The translations under genes were made by a program, and so were the position numbers. Below the pieces are notes generated by a model that was not told the DNA's origin, made no database searches, and was given only the letters and a program-made list of their open reading frames with translations. A stretch of 64,000 nt of DNA from Reichenbachiella agarivorans (GTDB taxonomy: Bacteria; Bacteroidota; Bacteroidia; Cytophagales; Cyclobacteriaceae). Position 1 is the stretch's first letter. The number at the start of each line of letters is the position of its first letter. Below are positions 18,420-26,976 of the stretch, in pieces. The DNA lies in NCBI RefSeq assembly GCF_025502585.1, contig NZ_CP106679.1, forward strand, positions 1,283,001 through 1,347,000. Reading direction: 5' to 3'.

Positions 18420-20039
18420 ATGCCTCCATCATATACCGAACAACGTCAGACATTGGTCAACTCCCTCGAAAACGAATATTTCGACTTGGTCATCATAGGT
18501 GGTGGCATCACTGGAGCGGGCATCGCTCTCGATGCAGAAACCCGTGGACTCAAAGTAGCGCTGATAGAACAAAACGATTTTGCCTCTGGCACCAGCAGCA
18601 AATCCACCAAGCTGATACATGGAGGTTTACGGTATTTGAAGCAATTTGAATTTGGGTTGGTCAGAGAGGTAGGAAGAGAAAGAGCGATTTTGCACGATCT
18701 CGCCACCCACCTAGTCCGCCCCGAAAAAATGCTCCTTCCCCTCACCAAAGACGGGAGTTATGGAAAAATCATCGCATCGGTTGGCCTCATGGTCTACGAC
18801 GTACTGGCGGATGTCGAAAAGGAAGATCACCGCAGAATGCTCTCACCACAAGAAACCATGCAACTTGAGCCACTACTCAATGTAGATAAAATAGAAGGTG
18901 GTGGATTGTACTCCGAATACCAAACGGACGATTTTCGTCTGGTCATCGAACTACTCAAGGCCGCACAAAATGAGGGTGCCAAAGTCATGAATTACAGTGC
19001 TTGTCAAGATTTTATCATCAAGGCAGGGAAAATAGCAGGCGTCAAAGTTCATGACGACATCTTGGATCAAGAATACACACTCTACGCTGACTATGTGATC
19101 AATGCTGCTGGGCCATGGTCAGATCTGATCAGAAAAAATCAAGAAGAAGTCAAAGGAAAGAAATTGCACCTCACCAAAGGTGTCCATCTCGTGGTACCAT
19201 TTCAAAACTTGCCAATCCAGCAATCAGTCTATTTCGATGTCCCTGATGGTCGGATGATGTTTGCGATTCCTAAAAAGGACGTTACCTATATTGGCACAAC
19301 CGATACCACTTTTACAGGAGATTTAGAGGATGTAAGGACAACTTTAGAAGATGTGCATTATTTGCTGGATGCCGTCAATCATTATTTCCCTACTGTCCAT
19401 CTCGAACCCAAAGATGTGATTTCTTCTTGGGCAGGCATACGCCCACTGATCGAAGAGGAAGGTAAATCGGCCTCTGAAATTTCTAGAAAAGATGAAATAT
19501 TTGTCTCCGAACACGGATTGGTCACTATTGCTGGAGGCAAATTGACAGGCTACCGCAAAATGGCCAAAAGGGCAGTTGAAACTATCCTAGAGATTCGTCA
19601 TGAACAGACCGGAAAGAAAATCCCCAAGTGCAAAACCAAAAAATATTATTTACCTGGCAACAGCTTTAAAAATCAAAAAGCTGTCAAAAAATACAAGAAA
19701 AGTCTAGCAGAAGAAAACCCCAATACATCCATTGCTGACATTGATTATCTTGTCGACCTCTATGGCACACAATGTGAAGAAATCCTCAGCCATGCCAAAA
19801 CCAGTTCAATCATTATGTCAGAAGTACGATTCTGTATCGAGCATGAATGGGTCAGTCATTTGACAGACTTTTTTATTCACAGAACAGGGCGATTGTTTTT
19901 TGACATTGAAAGTGTCAAAAGCAATCTTGAGGTTGTCGCAGAAGAAATGTCTGCTATGCTATGCTGGAGTGACGAACAGAAAAATGCAGAAATTGAAGGC
20001 ATCAATCGGGAGATCACTAAGGCAACAGTATTCGAATGA
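18420..20039 (+). CDS. glpD: FAD-dependent glycerol-3-phosphate dehydrogenase/oxidase
   Basis: 539 residues, normal length. The FAD-binding motif is at the N-terminus (FDLVIIGGGITGAGIALDAE, residues about 21-40). GlpD signatures follow: SGTSSKSTKLIHGGLRYLKQFEFGLVREV, AAGPWSDLI, and TDTTFTGDLEDV with WAGIRPLIEEE. The C-terminal helical domain contains EVRFCIEHEWVSHLTDFFIHRTGR. The enzyme oxidises sn-glycerol-3-phosphate to dihydroxyacetone phosphate and passes electrons to quinone at the inner membrane. It begins an operon with a ROK kinase and an SDR enzyme (four-base overlaps). A glycerophosphodiesterase 2.7 kb downstream could supply glycerol-3-phosphate. Confidence 0.94.
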   Translation: MPPSYTEQRQTLVNSLENEYFDLVIIGGGITGAGIALDAETRGLKVALIEQNDFASGTSSKSTKLIHGGLRYLKQFEFGLVREVGRERAILHDLATHLVRPEKMLLPLTKDGSYGKIIASVGLMVYDVLADVEKEDHRRMLSPQETMQLEPLLNVDKIEGGGLYSEYQTDDFRLVIELLKAAQNEGAKVMNYSACQDFIIKAGKIAGVKVHDDILDQEYTLYADYVINAAGPWSDLIRKNQEEVKGKKLHLTKGVHLVVPFQNLPIQQSVYFDVPDGRMMFAIPKKDVTYIGTTDTTFTGDLEDVRTTLEDVHYLLDAVNHYFPTVHLEPKDVISSWAGIRPLIEEEGKSASEISRKDEIFVSEHGLVTIAGGKLTGYRKMAKRAVETILEIRHEQTGKKIPKCKTKKYYLPGNSFKNQKAVKKYKKSLAEENPNTSIADIDYLVDLYGTQCEEILSHAKTSSIIMSEVRFCIEHEWVSHLTDFFIHRTGRLFFDIESVKSNLEVVAEEMSAMLCWSDEQKNAEIEGINREITKATVFE

Positions 20040-20926
20040 AGCTTTGGGGCATAGACTTGGGAGGAACAAAAATAGAGGGGGTCGTACTAGAACCCTCTAC
20101 AAGCGAAGTATTATACAGAGAAAGAGTCCCAACTGAAGGAAACTTGGGTTATGAACACGTCCTCAATCAGATTTTAAAGTTGGTCACCAAACTCAAGGAG
20201 CAGTCAGGAGAGTCTCCAACCAAGATTGGCATTGGTACACCGGGTTCTATCGACCCCAGTACAGGTTTGCTAAAAGGATGCAACTCCACCCATCTCAACG
20301 ATCGACCCTTCTTGACAGATGTCAAAAAACTACTCGGCACAGAAGTGGCTGTGGCCAATGATGCCAACTGCTTTGCACTGGCCGAAACGCACATGGGCAT
20401 CGTGCATGAAGTGTCTCCCCAAGCAAAAGTTGTATTTGGTATCATCATGGGTACTGGAGTGGGTGGTGGTCTCATTGTCAATGGTCAGGCCATTCAAGGC
20501 AGAAATGGTATCGCTGGAGAGTGGGGTCATAATTTCCTCGACGATTCTGGAGGAAAGTGCTACTGTGGCAAAACAGGTTGTGTCGAAACCATTCTGTCTG
20601 GTCCTGCATTAGAAAAATATTACCACTCCATCAGTGGAGAAAAACTGCCTCTCCGTGAGATCATAGGGCAAAAAACTACAAACCCAAATGCAAAAGCAAC
20701 CTACGATCGACTCATTCAATTTTTTGGACTGGCTGTCTCGACCATCGTCAATATGATCGATCCAGAGGCGATTGTGATTGGGGGAGGGGTTGGCAACATC
20801 GATGGAATCTACACGGACGGATTCGAAAGTCTAAAAAAGCAAGTGTTCAATCCTAGTTGCCATACACTGGTACTCAAACCTAAACTAGGAGACTCCGCAG
20901 GAGTCTTCGGTACAGCTTATTTATGA
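20036..20926 (+). CDS. ROK-family sugar kinase
   Basis: 296 residues; the start overlaps the glpD stop (ATGA). It has the ATP-binding loop GIDLGGTKIEGVVLE, the phosphate loop GTGVGGGLIVNGQAIQGRNGIAGEWGH, the catalytic Asp in ANDANCFALAE, and the zinc-binding CYCGKTGCVETILSG typical of ROK proteins. The family includes glucokinase, fructokinase and N-acetylhexosamine kinases; substrate choice cannot be read with certainty. It has no N-terminal helix-turn-helix, so it is an enzyme rather than a repressor. Its operon places hexose phosphorylation next to glycerol-3-phosphate oxidation. It is followed by an SDR gene, again with a four-base overlap. Confidence 0.92.
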   Translation: MKLWGIDLGGTKIEGVVLEPSTSEVLYRERVPTEGNLGYEHVLNQILKLVTKLKEQSGESPTKIGIGTPGSIDPSTGLLKGCNSTHLNDRPFLTDVKKLLGTEVAVANDANCFALAETHMGIVHEVSPQAKVVFGIIMGTGVGGGLIVNGQAIQGRNGIAGEWGHNFLDDSGGKCYCGKTGCVETILSGPALEKYYHSISGEKLPLREIIGQKTTNPNAKATYDRLIQFFGLAVSTIVNMIDPEAIVIGGGVGNIDGIYTDGFESLKKQVFNPSCHTLVLKPKLGDSAGVFGTAYL

Positions 20927-21723
20927 AAAGTCAAGTTGTAATATTAATCACAGGGGTATCGTCTGGTATTGGCAAAACTTGCTTTGACTACCTATTTGCC
21001 AAAGGCTACAAAGTCTATGGCACCAGTAGATTCGCAGAACCAGACAATGCTTTTTTGTTGAAAATGGACGTGACCAAACCCAACAGCATTCGATCTGCTG
21101 TCAACTATGTTCTCCAAAAAGAAGGAAAAATAGATGTCCTCATCAACAATGCTGGTATTTCGGTTGTCGGATCTGCAGAAATGACGCTGACAGAAGATGC
21201 CCGCCAACAAATTGAAACTAACTTTTGGGGGGTAGTCAACACTACCAACGCCGTGCTACCCACCATGAGGCAGCAACATGCTGGCAAGATTATCAACATC
21301 AGTTCGTTGGCAGGCCTTTTTGCCATACCCTATCAGTCCTACTATACTGCCAGCAAATTTGCCCTAGAAGGATACTCAGAGTCGCTTCGTATGGAACTGA
21401 AAAAACGCAACATACAAGTATCACTCATCGAGCCTGGGGATTTCAAAACCGAAATCTCGCAAAACAGGATTTTATCCAATACGGAAGAAAATGATGATTA
21501 TTCACTCGGCCTACATTCTGCCATGGAGATCATCGTCAAAGGAGAGCGCCAAGGAGACGATACCAAAAAAATAGCTCGCGTGGTAGCACATATCATCCGA
21601 AGCAGGAATCCTCGACTCAGGTACTTGGTTGGCAAACCTATGGACTTGCTTGCTGCCAAGCTGAAGCGTATTTTACCTCCACGATTGTTTGAGTGGATCA
21701 TTATGAACCATTACAAGCTGTAG
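20923..21723 (+). CDS. Short-chain dehydrogenase/reductase
   Basis: 266 residues, last gene of the glpD operon, starting in an ATGA overlap. The classical SDR motifs are present: LITGVSSGIGKTCFDYL (cofactor loop), NNAGIS, catalytic Ser in NISSLAG and YTASK, giving Ser-Tyr-Lys. The sequence following the cofactor loop (GTSRFAEPDN) has an Arg and suggests NADP(H) preference. The C-terminal part (PRLRYLVGKPMDLLAAKLKRILPPRLFEWIIMNHY) resembles SDRs annotated as acting on lipids, retinol-like or steroid-like substrates. The real substrate is unknown. Confidence 0.9.
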   Translation: MKSQVVILITGVSSGIGKTCFDYLFAKGYKVYGTSRFAEPDNAFLLKMDVTKPNSIRSAVNYVLQKEGKIDVLINNAGISVVGSAEMTLTEDARQQIETNFWGVVNTTNAVLPTMRQQHAGKIINISSLAGLFAIPYQSYYTASKFALEGYSESLRMELKKRNIQVSLIEPGDFKTEISQNRILSNTEENDDYSLGLHSAMEIIVKGERQGDDTKKIARVVAHIIRSRNPRLRYLVGKPMDLLAAKLKRILPPRLFEWIIMNHYKL

Positions 21724-21840
21724 TAAATAACCAACAATGACAATCCAGTTTCTGACCTAGAACCAAAATCTTGAGTCATCTATTGGACGCTTTAAGTCCA
21801 GACATTCACTATTTTTGACAATTATTAAGAAGACATCATT

Positions 21841-22608
21841 ATGAGCGAAAAACTAATATCCTGGAACCTAAACGGTCTCCGAGCTGCTGTCAAAAAGGGT
21901 TTTCATGACTCCATCCTCCAATTGAATCCAGATGTATTATGTATTCAAGAAACCAAGGCACAAGACGACCAAATCCGAGAAGCCTTGGGTGATATTCCCT
22001 ATCACATATATTCTAGCAGTGCAATCAAGAGAGGTTACAGTGGCACTGCCATCCTTAGCAAAAAGGAGCCTTTGAGCATAAACTACGGTTTGGGGATTGA
22101 CATTCATGATCAAGAAGGAAGAATCATTACTGCTGAGTTTGAAGATTACTTTTTGACTACTGTCTACGTCCCCAACTCCAAAAATGACTTGAGCAGACTA
22201 GAGTACCGCCAAGGTTGGGATGCGGATTTCAAAAACTATCTGAAGAACCTAGAAAAAACTAAACCCGTCATCGTTTGTGGGGATTTTAATGTCGCGCACA
22301 AAGACATCGACCTAGCTCGCCCCAAAGCCAACTACAATAAATCTGCAGGTTTTACCCAAGCAGAAATCGATGGCATGGACAATTTTGTTGCAGCTGGACT
22401 GATTGATTCATTCAGACATTTGCACCCAGATCAACTGGACGCCTATAGCTGGTGGAGTTACAGAGCAGGTGCCAAAGAAAAAAACGTAGGTTGGAGAATA
22501 GATTATTTCTTGATGAGCGAATCCATGTTGGATAAGCTTGACAAAGCAGAGATTCACCCTACGTACGTAGAATCAGACCACTGTCCCGTCAGCATCACAT
22601 TGAAATAA
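21841..22608 (+). CDS. xth: Exodeoxyribonuclease III
   Basis: 255 residues, the usual length. Catalytic motifs of the ExoIII/APE1 family are all visible: SWNLNGLRAAVKKGF, CIQETKAQDDQI (metal-binding Glu), YVPNSKNDLSRLEYRQGWD, CGDFNVAHKDIDLARP (Asp-Asn) and ESDHCPVSITLK (Asp-His). The enzyme cleaves DNA at abasic sites and degrades 3' ends in base excision repair. Monocistronic, preceded by a 117-base gap with no clear structure. Confidence 0.95.
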   Translation: MSEKLISWNLNGLRAAVKKGFHDSILQLNPDVLCIQETKAQDDQIREALGDIPYHIYSSSAIKRGYSGTAILSKKEPLSINYGLGIDIHDQEGRIITAEFEDYFLTTVYVPNSKNDLSRLEYRQGWDADFKNYLKNLEKTKPVIVCGDFNVAHKDIDLARPKANYNKSAGFTQAEIDGMDNFVAAGLIDSFRHLHPDQLDAYSWWSYRAGAKEKNVGWRIDYFLMSESMLDKLDKAEIHPTYVESDHCPVSITLK

Positions 22609-22699
22609 GAACAAGTTATTTTTAATCACTGGCTTAGCATTGATTTTTATCATTCATTTGGTTTTAACTTAGTGATTATCCTCCTTGTATTCAACTGAC

Positions 22700-23608
22700 A
22701 TGAAACAACTTAGATTTCTACACATAGTCTTACTCTTCCTGATATTAGCCACTGCCTGTAGCAAACCAAAGACCATGAAAACCATTAGCATCGACATTCA
22801 GGGACACCGAGGCGCCAGAGGCCTGATGCCCGAAAACACTATTCCAGCTTTTATCAAGGCGCTGGAATTGGGAATAACTACACTGGAATTGGACCTAGCT
22901 GTTACCAAAGATGGTCAACTGCTCGTCTCTCATGAGCCCTTTATGAATCATGTCTTTGTGCTTGATTCTATGGGTCGTGACATCCCCAAAGTAGAAGAAA
23001 CAAAGCATAACATCTATGAGATGACTTATGCACAGGTAGAAAAATACGACGTGGGGTCAAAATTTCACAAGCATTTTCCTGATCAGCAAAAGATGGTAGT
23101 TGCCAAACCTTTGCTGATCGATGTGGTCAATGCTGTCAACGACTATGCCGCAAAGCACGATATCAAAGATATCCGATACAACATCGAAGTGAAAAGCCTC
23201 CCCGTAGGAGATGACAAGTTTCACCCTACCCCCCAGGTATTTTCGGATTTGGTCTATGACTTTATCAACAAGCACATGAACAAAAACCTTCTCAATGTGC
23301 AATCATTTGATTTTCGAGTTTTGCAATATTTTCATCAAAACTATCCAGATATCGAACTGGCCGTGTTGGTAGAAAATACACTTCCGATCGAAGAGAACCT
23401 TCAGGAATTAGGATTCCATCCACAAAAATACAGCTGCTACTACCCACTCCTAAATGAGGAAAAAGTTAAATACCTACATTCTCTCAATATGAAAGTCATC
23501 CCTTGGACGGTCAACGAAACAGCAGATATGGAAAAAATGATCTCTTGGGGCGTAGATGGGATTATTTCTGACTACCCAAATAGGGTAATAGACATATTTG
23601 AGAATTAA
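22700..23608 (+). CDS. Glycerophosphodiester phosphodiesterase, lipoprotein
   Basis: 302 residues from the ATG at 22700; a TTG at 22685 only lengthens the signal. The N-terminus is a lipoprotein signal (MKQLRFLHIVLLFLILATAC, Cys anchor). Catalytic GDPD motifs are visible: GHRGARGLMPENTIPAF, LELDLAVTKDGQLLVSHEP, and in the C-terminus VIPWTVNETADMEKMISWGVDGIISDYP. The enzyme hydrolyses glycerophosphodiesters to glycerol-3-phosphate and an alcohol, here at a membrane surface outside the cytoplasm. Its product could feed GlpD encoded upstream. A ~50-residue insertion between the HD-type motifs is common in the periplasmic class. Confidence 0.93.
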   Translation: MKQLRFLHIVLLFLILATACSKPKTMKTISIDIQGHRGARGLMPENTIPAFIKALELGITTLELDLAVTKDGQLLVSHEPFMNHVFVLDSMGRDIPKVEETKHNIYEMTYAQVEKYDVGSKFHKHFPDQQKMVVAKPLLIDVVNAVNDYAAKHDIKDIRYNIEVKSLPVGDDKFHPTPQVFSDLVYDFINKHMNKNLLNVQSFDFRVLQYFHQNYPDIELAVLVENTLPIEENLQELGFHPQKYSCYYPLLNEEKVKYLHSLNMKVIPWTVNETADMEKMISWGVDGIISDYPNRVIDIFEN

Positions 23609-23640
23609 ATTACAGATCGAGAAAAACAACAATCAGAATC

Positions 23641-24585
23641 ATGGAGTTTCCAAATTTAAGTGACATCAAGAGAGCGCATACCAGAATAGGCAACTATATC
23701 TACAACACACAGGTGATGACCTCTAGCACGATCGACGAGATGGTAGGTGGACAGGTATATTTCAAATGTGAAAATTTTCAAAAAATCGGCGCGTTCAAAA
23801 TGCGTGGTGCTGCCAACGTGATCATGTCTTATCGACCCGAGGAGCGCAAAAATGGATTTGCTACCCATTCGTCCGGCAACCATGCACAAGCTGTCGCCAA
23901 AGCTGCTGCCGAAGCAGGTGCCAAAGCCTATATCGTCATGCCTCACAATGCACCTCAAGTCAAAATCGACGCAGTGAGAGGATATGGTGCGGAGATCACT
24001 ATGTGTGAGCCAACTGAAACAGCACGCGCAGAAACTTGTAAGCAAGTGATCGAAAGAACAGGAGCGATACAAGTACACCCCTACCACGATGCAAGAATCA
24101 TTGCGGGCCAAGCCACAGCGGCTAAGGAATTCATCGAGGAGCTACCAGACCTGCACTACATGATCACACCAGTAGGTGGAGGTGGCTTGGCAGCTGGGTC
24201 TGCATTGACACTGGCCACTGTAAGTCCTACTACCAAAATGGTTTTGGCAGAACCAGAAGCTGTAAATGATACTTACCTATCCTTCAAAGCTGGAAAGCTC
24301 CAAGGAGTTAAAAACCCAAAATCAATTGCCGATGGATTACTTGTCTCGGTGGGTGAAATGAATTTTGAAATCATCAAACAGTATGTACATGAAGTGTACT
24401 GCGTGAGTGAAGAAGAAATCATCTCTGCGATGAGATTGGTTTGGGAAAGAATGAAAATAGTGATCGAACCTTCTAGTGCGGTAGCAGTGGCCGCCTTGTT
24501 GAAAAACAAAGAAGTGTTTGCTGGCAAGAAAACAGGCATCATCCTCACAGGAGGAAATGTTCAAATGAACGATTTGCCTTTTTAA
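23641..24585 (+). CDS. Threonine ammonia-lyase / serine racemase-type PLP enzyme
   Basis: 314 residues. PLP features: Schiff-base Lys in IGAFKMRGA near residue 53, SSGNHAQAVA near 80, glycine-rich phosphate cup PVGGGGLAAGS near 180, and C-terminal ILTGGNV. There is no regulatory ACT domain, so it is the short catabolic threonine dehydratase/serine racemase class rather than biosynthetic IlvA. It converts threonine to 2-oxobutanoate and may also act on serine. It is 32 bases downstream of the glycerophosphodiesterase and ends at a strong terminator. Confidence 0.92.
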   Translation: MEFPNLSDIKRAHTRIGNYIYNTQVMTSSTIDEMVGGQVYFKCENFQKIGAFKMRGAANVIMSYRPEERKNGFATHSSGNHAQAVAKAAAEAGAKAYIVMPHNAPQVKIDAVRGYGAEITMCEPTETARAETCKQVIERTGAIQVHPYHDARIIAGQATAAKEFIEELPDLHYMITPVGGGGLAAGSALTLATVSPTTKMVLAEPEAVNDTYLSFKAGKLQGVKNPKSIADGLLVSVGEMNFEIIKQYVHEVYCVSEEEIISAMRLVWERMKIVIEPSSAVAVAALLKNKEVFAGKKTGIILTGGNVQMNDLPF

Positions 24586-24616
24586 TCTCAAAAGAAAAAT
24601 TTGGCCATTATAACAC

Positions 24617-24655
24617 AAAAAGGCTTCTCAGTGATTGAGAAGCCTTTTTGTTTTT
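24617..24655. terminator. Bidirectional intrinsic terminator
   Basis: A perfect 14-bp stem (AAAAAGGCTTCTCA 24617-24630 with its complement 24636-24649), loop GTGAT, flanked by A-rich and T-rich tracts. It lies between the convergent threonine dehydratase and cysteine-rich lipoprotein genes and can serve both. Confidence 0.92.
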
Positions 24656-24664
24656 TATCCTAAT

Positions 24665-25534
24665 TTATATTTTTGATTTCACTAGCTCAACGAGCTCCAA
24701 TGCATCATTCACGGGTTGCTCATGATCGACATCAGTCCTGCCTCTTGCTGAACTACAAAGATCATCATAAGTATCCTTCAAGGTCTTGTAGGAATCCAGT
24801 ATGGCTCTTACATCTGTTTGAGACGCACCACTTTGACTCAAGCAATCAACAACTGAGTCATACCATGGTACAAACTCTGAATAGAAGAACGAACAAAGCT
24901 GATCAATGTCTCCTGACAAATTTGACAAACTAGTGCTGATGCGTTGTGCATCAGCATTCATCGTATTGGCATCACAGCTACATCCTACAGCCAATTCTTT
25001 GCATGAGGAATCATCACATGCACCACATCCTAATACCAATTCGTTGATGTTTTCATTAGAAATACGATACGATGATCCACCAGCACTCGCTACTGCAAAC
25101 TCATAGCATTTCACATCATGGCAAATACTCTTGATCTGATCACATAGGCCACTAGGTATGCCCATAGAAAAACTCAAAGTACCTGAAGAATAGCCTTTGG
25201 CAGCACTGATAGGTATCAGCCAAGATTTCCCAGAGTTACCAAATCTGATCCCAGCATGAGTCACATTGGCATCTGCAGAACTAAAAGTAATAGAAGCAGA
25301 AATGGTTTGGCCCTCTTCCACTCTTACCGCAGCAGACGAAGTACCACTCGAAATAGTCAAACCCGGATCACGCGTCAATTGATCGTCATCTACCGAAAAT
25401 GAGCCCGCAGGCAAAATGATTTCCTCATTCAAAACATCTTCGCCTTTCGGCTTTTCATCCTCCTCCCTGTTGAGCAAGCAAGAGGTAAAAAATAGTGTCA
25501 AACACACCAAACCATAAGTCAATAAATTTTTCAT
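24665..25534 (-). CDS. Cysteine-rich lipoprotein of unknown function
   Basis: 289 residues with a lipoprotein signal (MKNLLTYGLVCLTLFFTSC, Cys anchor at about 19). After a charged linker (NREEDEKPKGEDVLNEE) comes a beta-rich domain (about 45-125). A cysteine-dense stretch then runs from about 130 to 195 (GLCDQIKSICHDVKC, LGCGACDDSSC, VGCSCDAN), followed by a helical tail with further Cys residues (DQLCSFF, VVDCLSQ, DDLCSSA). I count eleven cysteines after the anchor, suggesting several disulfides and an extracytoplasmic location. I do not recognise the family. Monocistronic between two strong terminators. Confidence 0.8.
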   Translation of the reverse strand: MKNLLTYGLVCLTLFFTSCLLNREEDEKPKGEDVLNEEIILPAGSFSVDDDQLTRDPGLTISSGTSSAAVRVEEGQTISASITFSSADANVTHAGIRFGNSGKSWLIPISAAKGYSSGTLSFSMGIPSGLCDQIKSICHDVKCYEFAVASAGGSSYRISNENINELVLGCGACDDSSCKELAVGCSCDANTMNADAQRISTSLSNLSGDIDQLCSFFYSEFVPWYDSVVDCLSQSGASQTDVRAILDSYKTLKDTYDDLCSSARGRTDVDHEQPVNDALELVELVKSKI

Positions 25535-25712
25535 AAAATAAACGTTGAAAGGTTAAATAGTGAAAATTCAAGCAGGTGGATTCCACAAATAATCAAACTA
25601 TATTGCTAATCCGCAATACCTTTTTATGAGTATTTTTTATATGAAAAGGGGAAAAATTTTGTGTGTAATCTGGAATTTAATTTTACCAATATATTCTTGA
25701 CAGAATCTTAGA

Positions 25713-25750
25713 AAACAAAGAAGGGGCTCGAATGAGCCCCTTCTTTGTTT
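25713..25750. terminator. Strong intrinsic terminator after the S1/P1 nuclease gene
   Basis: A perfect 17-bp stem: AAACAAAGAAGGGGCTC at 25713-25729 pairs with its complement at 25734-25750 around the tetraloop GAAT. On the minus strand it lies 19 bases after the nuclease stop and separates it from the cysteine-rich lipoprotein gene. Confidence 0.88.
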
Positions 25751-25768
25751 CATATCTATATGCAAAGT

Positions 25769-26536
25769 CTAACCATATATCTCATTCAAGATGCCTGCCA
25801 ATCTCACACCAGCTTTGAGCAATCGGTCATTGACAATCGAGATATTCTTATAGTTGTATTCGTACGATAGCTTTCCATTTTCTGGAATGTCATAAACTTG
25901 GGGACGGTAACTCATAGATTCCTGAATCCAAACATCGATTCCTTCAGATTGGTATTTCTCCAATGCTGTTTGTGACACATGATTGATCCACTTAGAGTAT
26001 TCCGTAAAACTCAATTGTTGGTAATCAATCAAACCACTGTCCCACACACTGTGCAGATTGGTGTCTTCCCACATAAAATTCACTTTGACAGTGTTGCCAC
26101 CTTTGTCTTCTCCATTACCCACATGCAAGGGCTGATGAATATCTGCAACCAGGTGAACCAGGTACTTCAAATTTTCTAGTTCGTCACCATAAGTAAATTT
26201 TTTGGTCTTCAATTCTTCTATTAGCCTGTTGATCGTGACCACAGCATCACCTTCATCTGGTGTACCTGCCTCTGCATAGGTTTGTCCATCAGGTACTGTA
26301 CAATAGTGCCATGGCGTCATGTAATCGTTTTTACTATCCGAGCGAATAAAATCCATGTAGTTGCCCACCATGTTGAGGTGCTCATGTTTGAGCAACTGAT
26401 GAATGTTGCTCTTTGCCTTTTTATTGAGATGCCAATAGGCAATGTCTCCAACGACACGATGACCTGTTTTGCCCCAACCAAAGGCCGTCAAACAAGACAG
26501 CGTCAACGCCAAAACTAATATGCTTCTAGATTTCAT
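25769..26536 (-). CDS. Secreted S1/P1-type nuclease
   Basis: 255 residues. The signal peptide (MKSRSILVLALTLSCLTAFG) is followed at once by WGKTGHRVVGDIA; in this family the mature N-terminal Trp and the following His are zinc ligands. Other zinc-site motifs are visible: MTPWHYCTV, LKYLVHLVADIHQPLHVG, KGGNTVKV and NLHSVWDSG. The enzymes cleave single-stranded nucleic acids and 3' phosphates using three zinc ions. Here it is probably periplasmic or secreted, for nucleotide scavenging. Length is typical of the bacterial members. Monocistronic. Confidence 0.93.
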   Translation of the reverse strand: MKSRSILVLALTLSCLTAFGWGKTGHRVVGDIAYWHLNKKAKSNIHQLLKHEHLNMVGNYMDFIRSDSKNDYMTPWHYCTVPDGQTYAEAGTPDEGDAVVTINRLIEELKTKKFTYGDELENLKYLVHLVADIHQPLHVGNGEDKGGNTVKVNFMWEDTNLHSVWDSGLIDYQQLSFTEYSKWINHVSQTALEKYQSEGIDVWIQESMSYRPQVYDIPENGKLSYEYNYKNISIVNDRLLKAGVRLAGILNEIYG

Positions 26537-26694
26537 GTTGTTTCAATTTTTTCATAAAGATTTGAATTATTTCAGGATTAGGCAAATTTGAATCTATATT
26601 ATTGAGAGAGTGCAGAGTTTTTAAGACTTTTTAACTTTTGAGATAAACACCTTCGAAAAAGGTTAATTAGGTAAAATTGAAGAGGCTTAAAATG

Positions 26695-26870
26695 AATTCA
26701 GCACGCCCCAACGAGCGTGCTGAATTACTAACCTAACCTTAACATTTTTGAGCTAACGCAAGCTCAAAATATCAATAATACTAACTAGAACTTATTACTT
26801 ATTGTTTTAAAAGGAAAACCACCCGCTTAGGTTGCGCGGGCATGTAATTAATTTGTCAATGGGTAGTTTT
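26695..26870. other. Structured intergenic region with three hairpins (in the 26537-26976 gap)
   Basis: The 440-base gap between the divergent nuclease and mfd genes holds three inverted repeats. The first is AATTCAGCACGC/GCGTGCTGAATT (26695-26726, 12 bp perfect). The second is TTTTGAGCT/AGCTCAAAA (26746-26769, 9 bp). The third is CCCGC/GCGGG (26822-26840), followed on the minus strand by a T-rich tract. AAAACCACCC (26815-26824) can also pair, with one mismatch, with GGGTAGTTTT (26861-26870), which excludes the third hairpin. It may be a small RNA or a leader with alternative folds; no known RNA family is recognised. No ORF of note. Confidence 0.35.
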
Positions 26871-26898
26871 AACAGGAGCAATAGTCGTCAATTGGACA

Positions 26899-26906
26899 TA
26901 CCTTTG
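26899..26906 (+). promoter_or_regulatory. Bacteroidetes -7 box upstream of mfd
   Basis: TACCTTTG followed by C is an exact TAnnTTTG match 70 bases upstream of the mfd TTG start at 26977, and has the same sequence as the box before the helicase gene. No clear TTG-type -33 box is seen 19-23 bases upstream. It predicts a leader of about 60 bases. Confidence 0.5.
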
Positions 26907-26976
26907 CCCAAGCCTATTCATAGCCAGTGCTAAATTGCAGGGCATAATTCAATTATTGAATTCAAAATATTGAGTA

